Assembly: GCA_963546405.1 (NCBI GenBank)
Contig: CAUUNL010000036.1
Location: forward strand, 1-18,627
Length of the DNA: 18,627 nt
Reading direction: 5' to 3'
From: Abiotrophia defectiva_A
GTDB lineage: Bacteria; Bacillota; Bacilli; Lactobacillales; Aerococcaceae
In this document: piece after piece, positions 14,176 to 18,627 of the stretch
Layout of the letters: each line of letters begins with the position of its first letter
Position numbering within the stretch: position 1 is the first letter of the stretch
Program-made: the position numbers and the translations under genes
The notes under the pieces: generated by a model
Seen by the model: the letters and a program-made list of their open reading frames with translations, nothing else
The model's database searches: none
Told to the model about the DNA's origin: nothing

Positions 14176-15447
14176 TTATTTGAGGACGCGGGCAATGGCC
14201 GCTTCTAAGCGCTCCTGGGTCGGATAGGCTAGGAGCTGACCTTGCAAAGTCTTCATAGCAGTCCAGTCCGTCCGGCTTAGCAGTTGGTTAAAGCCCGCTT
14301 CAATGGAGTCTGGCCGCTTGAGGCTAGCTACCAAGGCGGCATCAGCCCATTCTAGTCGCGCCGCATAGTCAAACTGGTCATAGTCATGGGGAATGACCAA
14401 GGCCGGCTTGCCATGTCGGATACTAGCATAGAGAATACCGGCTCCACCGTGGTGGATAACGTAATCGACATGAGGTAGAACCGCCTCGTAATCAATGTAC
14501 TGATAGCGGTAGACATTGTCCATAATAGCTTCTACCGGCTGGTCTTGGCGGGCTTCACTGCCGGCCGTCACCAAAAAGCAAATCTCCGGATGAGCCTGCG
14601 CCAGACGCTTGACAATGGTCAGCAGGGATTCCTTGCCCCAAGGAAGCAGAGTCCCATTAGTCACCAAGACTGTTGGCAGGTCGGTTGGTAAGTGGAAGAC
14701 GGCTACTGGCTTCTTAGGATAGGTTGGGCCTAACCAGGTCAGATGCGCTGGAAAGTCCTTGCGGAACTCCAATTCTTCCATACCCAGAGCCAGAATGCCA
14801 TAAGGCGAATAGAAGCCCTCTTCGCCATTTTCACGATAGAGCTTAAACTGCTGGTAGATAACGGGGTCAAAGCGCTTAAGAGCCTTCTTAACAAAGAGTC
14901 TATAGACTAGGCGCTTGAAGCCATGGACGGCACCCCGCCCTAGACGGTTGCGCAAGGCTTGGCGCCAGTTACGTGGTGGCTTAAGCCCGCCTAAGAAGGC
15001 AGGGGCGTCGGTCTTACTTTCGATTGAAAAAGGCGTCGGGTTGGTCGTCAACCATGGCAGGCCTAGCTTATCACAGACCATACCTAGAGGCGCGAAGACA
15101 AAGTCCACGGTTGCCACATCTGGTTGAGTCTCTCTCAAAATAGCTTCCACCTGGGTCATAAGGTCCTGACACATGGTGATGGCAGCCTGAATCTGCCCGT
15201 AGAGGGTGGAGGCATTGAGTTTAGTATCGGTCGAGGCAATGTTGTCGAAGACATCCGGTTGATCAGGCAGGAGGGCCTGGCACTTAAAGCCCAAAGACTG
15301 GACTACTGGCAGCTTAGTCACGCCTGTATAGACGGTAATATCATAGTTAGGGTTATCTAGTAAGGGTTGCATCAAGCCCAGAACGGGATAGAGATGCCCA
15401 CTTAATGGGGGGGCAAACACGGCCAGTTTGATGACTCGGCAGGTCAT
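14176..15447 (-). CDS. Family 1 glycosyltransferase (UGT/MGT-like)
   Basis: A 423-residue GT-B fold glycosyltransferase. N-terminal half: FAPPLSGHLYPVLGL (about 11-25) with the acceptor-side His typical of the UGT superfamily. C-terminal half: VLVTNGTLLPWG, then YIDYEAVLPHVDYVIHHGGAG, whose HHGGAG is the nucleotide-sugar binding signature, followed by PALVIPHDYDQFDYAARLE. No signal peptide or membrane helix is seen, so it is cytosolic. Family members glucosylate lipids, macrolides, flavonoids or sterols. Without a neighbouring pathway the acceptor is unknown; a drug-inactivating or glycolipid role are both only possibilities. The ATG at 15447 has AAAGGAG 9 nt upstream. Monocistronic, with its own terminator. 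A TTGACT -35 lies at 15512-15517, but I find no good -10. Confidence 0.85.
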   Translation of the reverse strand: MTCRVIKLAVFAPPLSGHLYPVLGLMQPLLDNPNYDITVYTGVTKLPVVQSLGFKCQALLPDQPDVFDNIASTDTKLNASTLYGQIQAAITMCQDLMTQVEAILRETQPDVATVDFVFAPLGMVCDKLGLPWLTTNPTPFSIESKTDAPAFLGGLKPPRNWRQALRNRLGRGAVHGFKRLVYRLFVKKALKRFDPVIYQQFKLYRENGEEGFYSPYGILALGMEELEFRKDFPAHLTWLGPTYPKKPVAVFHLPTDLPTVLVTNGTLLPWGKESLLTIVKRLAQAHPEICFLVTAGSEARQDQPVEAIMDNVYRYQYIDYEAVLPHVDYVIHHGGAGILYASIRHGKPALVIPHDYDQFDYAARLEWADAALVASLKRPDSIEAGFNQLLSRTDWTAMKTLQGQLLAYPTQERLEAAIARVLK

Positions 15448-15561
15448 AGTCTCCCACTCCTTTGTTCATAAATTCATCTCACTGTTCTAGTGTGAACCAT
15501 CTCCGCCCAATAGTCAACGATATTTGCGAATTTTTTAGATTAAGTTTGCATAACGCCAAGC

Positions 15562-15588
15562 AAAAAGGACAAGGCTGACGCCCTGTCC
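15562..15588 (-). terminator. Terminator of the tsaE-GNAT-murB operon
   Basis: On the minus strand a 9-bp stem with one G-U pair (15580-15588 with 15567-15575) and a 4-nt loop is followed by UUUUU, 8 nt past the murB stop codon. Confidence 0.92.
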
Positions 15589-15595
15589 CAAATTC

Positions 15596-16498
15596 TTAAT
15601 CTTCGCCGATAATCCGTACTTCTGGCTCCATAAAGACCCCAGTCCGGGCCCAGACCACTAGTCGAACGTGCTCAATGACTGCCAAGTAGTCAGTAGCCGT
15701 CGCATGGTCTACATTGACAATGAAGCCGGCGTGCTTGGTTGAGACTTGCGCCCCACCTACTTGGTAGCCCTGCAGGCCAGCATCTTGAATGAGCTTGCCG
15801 GCAAAGTAACCCTCAGGTCGCTTGAAGACTGAACCGCAAGACGGATATTCTAGTGGTTGCTTGCTTTGACGCAGTTGGGTCAACTCGGCCACCTTGGCAT
15901 CAATGGCACTCTGATCACCTGGCGCTAGATCGAAGGTGACACCTAAAATCACCTCGTCCCCTTCTTGGAAACGACTATGGCGATAGCTGAAGTCGCAGTC
16001 CGCTCCCGCATAGGTCTTGAGCTGGCCGTCACGCGTCACCACCTCAACCTGGCTGATGACATCCTTGACTTCGCCCCCGTAGGCGCCAGCATTCATATAG
16101 ATAGCCCCACCAATGGAACCTGGAATGCCACAGGCAAATTCCAAGCCAGTCAGCCCGGCCGCTGCTGCCTGACGGCTAGCTTCAATCAAAGCCACCCCAC
16201 TGGCAGCCTTCAACTGATTTCCTTCTATGACTAGTTCCTGCATGTCGGTTAGGATCATGACCAGGCCTCGGATACCGCCGTCTTTGACGATGAGGTTGCT
16301 GGCATTGCCCAGAACGGTGAGAGGCAAGTTTTCTTGCTTGACCGCCGCTAGGACCCTTTGGACTTCCTCCACAGAACGTGGGAAGACTAAGAGATCAGCA
16401 GGCCCCCCGGTCTTGGTGTAGGTATAATTGGATAAGGGTTCATTGGCTTTGATGGTCAAAGTCCCTAAGTCATCTTGTAATTTGGCTAAATCCACCAT
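15596..16498 (-). CDS. murB: UDP-N-acetylenolpyruvoylglucosamine reductase
   Basis: Reduces UDP-GlcNAc-enolpyruvate to UDP-MurNAc with NADPH and FAD, an early cytoplasmic step of peptidoglycan synthesis. The 300-residue length and SCGSVFKRP motif indicate the Gram-positive-type (type II) MurB. Visible: YTKTGGPADL (27-36), the FAD-binding VLGNASNLIVKDGG (62-75), ACGIPGSIGGAIYMNAGAYGG (122-142), YRHSRF with Arg173, the proton-donating Ser223 in SCGSVFK, and EPEVRIIG with Glu293 near the C-terminus. All key residues are present. The ATG at 16498 follows GAGGT. The gene begins 23 nt after the GNAT stop, the last gene of the tsaE operon. An essential gene in most walled bacteria. Confidence 0.97.
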   Translation of the reverse strand: MVDLAKLQDDLGTLTIKANEPLSNYTYTKTGGPADLLVFPRSVEEVQRVLAAVKQENLPLTVLGNASNLIVKDGGIRGLVMILTDMQELVIEGNQLKAASGVALIEASRQAAAAGLTGLEFACGIPGSIGGAIYMNAGAYGGEVKDVISQVEVVTRDGQLKTYAGADCDFSYRHSRFQEGDEVILGVTFDLAPGDQSAIDAKVAELTQLRQSKQPLEYPSCGSVFKRPEGYFAGKLIQDAGLQGYQVGGAQVSTKHAGFIVNVDHATATDYLAVIEHVRLVVWARTGVFMEPEVRIIGED

Positions 16499-16521
16499 AA
16501 ATTAACCTCTTTTCACATAAT

Positions 16522-17052
16522 TTACTGGTCCGAATCCTGCAGGACATGTTCCATCAGGATGGTATCGTAGTAGCGGCCACCACGGGCCACGCGTTGCGTC
16601 AGTCGACCTCGCTCCTGGAAGTCGAACTTCTTATAAAGGCCGATAGCTGGCAGGTTGTCCGCAATGACTTCCAGATGTAGGACACGCAGTCCCACTTCCT
16701 GGGCAAAGTCCAGCATGGTCTCCATCAAGAGGGAGCCAATGCCATAGCCCCAATACTCGGCAATCAGGCAGACCCCGATTTCAGCCACATGAGCTAGGTC
16801 TGGCAGATTTTGAGGCTGAACTGTCGCAAAGCCCACCAGCTGACCATCCACTTCGCTAACTAGCATGAGGGCGTGGGGATGCTGGTCATATTGCTCGATG
16901 ATGGTCACTTGCGCCTCCACATCATCGGCATTATCGGCTAGGACCACATAGGGTGATTCCTGGCGAATCTGGCTCAACATACCCAAAATAGCACGAGCAT
17001 CGCCGACTTCTGCCTGGCGAATAATGACTTCTACATCCTGCTTATCTGGCAT
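16522..17052 (-). CDS. GNAT family N-acetyltransferase downstream of tsaE
   Basis: A 176-residue GNAT protein. The core motif A is IGVCLIAEYWGYGIGSLLMETML, with the acetyl-CoA loop WGYGIG at about residue 100. Then come LHLEVIADNLPAIGLYKKFDF, which carries the N-x-x-A-x-x-L-Y-x-K/R-x-G/D-F signature, and ending strands with ILMEHVL. That second signature is shared with RimI and other protein or small-molecule N-acetyltransferases. A RimI-like job would fit a place next to tsaE, but the protein is larger than RimI and its substrate is not determined. The ATG at 17052 has AGGAGG with 9-nt spacing and overlaps the 3' end of tsaE by 11 nt, so the two are coupled. murB follows after 23 nt. Confidence 0.9.
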   Translation of the reverse strand: MPDKQDVEVIIRQAEVGDARAILGMLSQIRQESPYVVLADNADDVEAQVTIIEQYDQHPHALMLVSEVDGQLVGFATVQPQNLPDLAHVAEIGVCLIAEYWGYGIGSLLMETMLDFAQEVGLRVLHLEVIADNLPAIGLYKKFDFQERGRLTQRVARGGRYYDTILMEHVLQDSDQ

Positions 17053-17527
17053 GGTCGCTTACCTCCTTGCTCCATTGGCTCAACCATTCTGGCTCCTGGC
17101 CTCCCACCCATTGGATGGTCAAGACCCGGTCGTCGACCTCTTGACCGTATGAGAGTGCCAGGTCAAGATAGGCCGTCGGGAGTTCCGTTTCGATAAATTG
17201 GGCCCACTCTACCAAGACCAAGTCGCCCTGCTGGCGATAGGAAGCCAAGTCCACCGTATCGGCGCCCCCTTCTTCCAGTCGGTAGGCGTCAATATGAATG
17301 AGACGAGGCGCCGCCTGGCCTTGCAAGTCATATTCTTTCACAATGGTATAGGTGGGACTCTTAATCGCCCGCGTAATCCCCAGCGCCTTGCCCAGCCCTT
17401 GGGTAAAGGTGGTCTTGCCAGCCCCCAGATCCCCTTCCAAGCGAATCCAGGTTCCTGCAGGTAAGACGGGAGCCAGGCTTGCTGCCAAGGCTTGGGTGTC
17501 TTGGGCTGAATGGGTCTCTACTCTCAT
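17042..17527 (-). CDS. tsaE: tRNA t6A biosynthesis ATPase TsaE
   Basis: A small ATPase that works with TsaB and TsaD to make N6-threonylcarbamoyladenosine at position 37 of ANN-decoding tRNAs. The 161-residue length is normal. It shows Walker A GDLGAGKTT (32-40), the switch-like SPTYTIVKEY (57-66), HIDAYRL (78-84) and VEWAQ (106-110). The frame extends upstream to ATG 17563, but that codon lies inside the promoter. ATG 17527, with AAAGGAG at 7-nt spacing, is the true start. First gene of a tsaE-GNAT-murB operon. tsaB and tsaD are not in the window. Confidence 0.95.
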   Translation of the reverse strand: MRVETHSAQDTQALAASLAPVLPAGTWIRLEGDLGAGKTTFTQGLGKALGITRAIKSPTYTIVKEYDLQGQAAPRLIHIDAYRLEEGGADTVDLASYRQQGDLVLVEWAQFIETELPTAYLDLALSYGQEVDDRVLTIQWVGGQEPEWLSQWSKEVSDHAR

Positions 17528-17561
17528 GACGGCACTCCTTTTGACATGATATATTTCCTTC

Positions 17562-17588
17562 ATTATATTATAACCAAAAGCCCGTCAA
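17562..17588 (-). promoter_or_regulatory. Promoter of the tsaE operon
   Basis: On the minus strand TTGACG (17583-17588) and TATAAT (17562-17567) are separated by a short 15-nt spacer. A second overlapping TATAAT (17567-17572) lies at a 10-nt spacer. The expected start is near 17555, which excludes the ATG at 17563. Confidence 0.6.
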
Positions 17589-17633
17589 GACGGAAATAAT
17601 ATGCTAGCTAATCCGGTTACAATTGCGAAATAT

Positions 17634-17662
17634 TTGACTTTCCGCCTGATTCTTGGTAACGT
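17634..17662 (+). promoter_or_regulatory. Candidate promoter of the DUF4430 gene
   Basis: TTGACT (17634-17639), a 17-nt spacer and a poor -10 TAACGT (17657-17662). The -10 overlaps the first half of a GGTAAC direct repeat. A weak -10 suggests activator dependence. Confidence 0.4.
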
Positions 17663-17671
17663 ATAGGTAAC
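17655..17671 (+). promoter_or_regulatory. WalR/VicR-like direct repeat
   Basis: Two GGTAAC hexamers (17655-17660 and 17666-17671) are separated by 5 bp. Spacing and sequence resemble the known WalR/VicR box (TGTWAH, 5 bp, TGTWAH), each half matching at five of six positions. It lies over the predicted -10 region and early transcript of a cell-surface protein gene. Confidence 0.4.
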
Positions 17672-17694
17672 TACACTTAATCAGGAGGGATCGT

Positions 17695-18276
17695 ATGAAA
17701 AACAAACGATTAGCACTTGTACTTGCGGCGATTGTCTTCTTAATTGCGATTATTATTGCCTTATGGGCTATTTTATCAGGGGTATTGAAGGGCAACCAAC
17801 CAAGTCCTCAAGTATCCGGCTCTAACATTGCCCAAGTTGTCTCATCTTCAGAATCACATTCTTCTGCTTCTTCTAGCAGCTCATCTGCTAGCATGTCTAG
17901 CGAAAGCCAAAGTAGCGAATCCAAAGCTTCTGGCGAAGAAAAATCTACCACCGTTACCTTCAAGTTCTATGTACACGGCGAAATCATCGGTAGCTTTGAT
18001 GTACCAAATGCCGCTGGTAAGACCGTCTTCGAAGCGATGGAATCTAACAAGGAAATCCGCTTCAAATACAATGAAGAAGAACAAGTCATCGACAACTTCT
18101 TCGACAACGTCAACGACGGCGAAAACACCTGGGTTTACCTCTTAAACGGCCAAGTGGCTGATCACGGGGCTAAAACTCAAGTCCTCAAAGCCGGCGACTC
18201 TGTTGATTGGTACTTCGGCACCATCGACGAAATCCCAACCTCTATTATTCCAGCCTCAGACGCTGAAGCAGAATAA
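17695..18276 (+). CDS. Membrane-anchored or secreted DUF4430 domain protein
   Basis: A 193-residue protein: basic MKNKR, one hydrophobic helix (about 6-29), a long Ser-rich linker (about 49-82), then an extracellular DUF4430 (transcobalamin C-terminal-like) domain (about 85-180). The domain is recognised by TVTFKFYVHG, the F-E-A-M-E segment, the W-V-Y-L-L-N-G strand at about 142-148 and the end KAGDSVDWYFG. There is no lipobox Cys, unlike many DUF4430 lipoproteins, so the helix is an anchor or a cleavable signal. The domain is associated with cobalamin or other ligand binding in some proteins; the ligand here is unknown and no ECF transporter gene is adjacent. The ATG at 17695 has AGGAGG 6-7 nt upstream. 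Monocistronic, with its own terminator. Confidence 0.85.
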   Translation: MKNKRLALVLAAIVFLIAIIIALWAILSGVLKGNQPSPQVSGSNIAQVVSSSESHSSASSSSSSASMSSESQSSESKASGEEKSTTVTFKFYVHGEIIGSFDVPNAAGKTVFEAMESNKEIRFKYNEEEQVIDNFFDNVNDGENTWVYLLNGQVADHGAKTQVLKAGDSVDWYFGTIDEIPTSIIPASDAEAE

Positions 18277-18297
18277 TCTCACATTAGACAAAGTAAA

Positions 18298-18330
18298 AGC
18301 GAGCCAGCCCATTGCTGCCTCGCTTTTTTT
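18298..18330 (+). terminator. Terminator of the DUF4430 gene
   Basis: Stem AGCGAG plus CAGC (18298-18303, 18305-18308) pairs with GCTG plus CTCGCT (18314-18317, 18319-18324) across a single C/C mismatch, with a 5-nt loop and seven T. Confidence 0.88.
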
Positions 18331-18627
18331 GTGTGGTTTCTTTTTGGCTTATGGGCTTTCGACTCAGCTTGTGCCCTTTTCTGGGTTTCTGCCCTGAGCT
18401 AGTGGTCCACTCGACAGAGTGGACCACTGGCTCTCAGCTTTTGACCTGTTTTGCGCCTTTTTCCCAGGTTTCCGGCCGAGCCAGTGGTCCACTCGGCAAA
18501 GTGGACCACTGGCTCCTGCCTTTTGGTCCGGTTTTCAGTCAAGTCCAAAATCCTGTGTAAAAATCTGTAGCTTGTCCTATAGCTTATTTGCGTTTGGTGA
18601 AGTTGACAAGGAAGGGGCGTGCGTTAG
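18331..18627. other. Non-coding region at the right edge
   Basis: About 300 bases with no frame that has a plausible ribosome binding site, composition or family match. It holds a tandem palindromic repeat (18373-18536). Near the edge is a TTGACA (18603-18608) that could be the -35 of a rightward promoter whose -10 would fall at the window end. Confidence 0.6.
18373..18536. repeat. Two tandem 82-bp units with long palindromic cores
   Basis: Unit 1 (18373-18454) and unit 2 (18455-18536) align along their length, most strongly in the core. Core 1: 18397-18412 pairs with 18417-18432 (16 bp, one T-G, 4-nt loop), extended by CTGAG/CTCAG after a small bulge. Core 2: 18478-18493 pairs with 18500-18515 (16 bp perfect, 6-nt loop). 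Neither is followed by a T run in either direction, so ordinary terminators are unlikely. It resembles a repetitive palindromic intergenic element, but I do not recognise a named family. Confidence 0.85.

Noticed and set aside
15480..15492. CACT-GTTCT-AGTG inverted repeat upstream of the glycosyltransferase
   Set aside because: Only 4-bp arms with uneven flanking matches; too weak to call an operator.
17528..17563. Twelve extra N-terminal residues for TsaE
   Set aside because: That ATG overlaps the TATAAT of the operon promoter; the internal ATG has AAAGGAG at 7-nt spacing.
18312..18560. An 82-codon plus-strand frame across the tandem palindromes
   Set aside because: It starts in the terminator loop of the DUF4430 gene, has no ribosome binding site and is built from the palindromic repeats.

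Overview
The window looks like chromosomal DNA of a Gram-positive, low-to-moderate-GC Firmicute of the order Lactobacillales. Supporting signs are strong AGGAGG-type ribosome binding sites, an LPXTG wall-anchored surface protein, a CsbD-like stress protein, a Gram-positive-type MurB, and compact operons that end in U-tract hairpins. An Aerococcaceae-like relative (Aerococcus, Abiotrophia, Facklamia) is a guess from overall style and base composition. I see no insertion sequence, prophage, CRISPR array or rRNA.

Left part, 1-5000, all on the minus strand: a YoaK/DUF1275 membrane protein, an ABC-F ATPase, a CsbD-like protein, and threonine synthase thrC followed by a GNAT acetyltransferase. The ABC-F gene has an elaborate leader: a near-consensus promoter, a very short ORF with a strong Shine-Dalgarno, a two-part hairpin holding the start of a second 43-codon ORF in its loop, and a terminator-like hairpin overlapping the end of that ORF. 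This is the most interesting item in the window.

Middle part, 4900-8000: thrC and the azlCD branched-chain amino-acid exporter diverge from promoters whose -35 boxes overlap. azlCD converges on a membrane-anchored polysaccharide deacetylase translationally overlapped with a divergent ZIP-like membrane protein. An 18-bp perfect hairpin separates the two.

Surface and metabolism part, 7900-14100: a 985-residue LPXTG protein with eight SpaA/CnaB-like repeats (minus), tRNA-Arg(CCU) (minus), phosphate acetyltransferase pta (minus), a Pr6Pr-family membrane protein (minus) and a formate/nitrite transporter (plus). Pta and the formate channel both fit mixed-acid or pyruvate-formate metabolism, but they are separate transcription units.

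Right part, 14100-18627: a family-1 glycosyltransferase (minus), the operon tsaE-GNAT-murB (minus; tRNA t6A modification, an acetyltransferase and peptidoglycan precursor synthesis), and a membrane-anchored DUF4430 protein with a Ser-rich linker (plus). The DUF4430 gene is preceded by a WalR/VicR-like direct repeat. The last ~300 bases carry no convincing gene but hold two tandem copies of an 82-bp unit, each with a 16-bp palindromic core.

Several starts were moved from the longest reading frame on ribosome-binding-site or promoter grounds: the first GNAT, azlD, the LPXTG protein, the formate transporter and tsaE.
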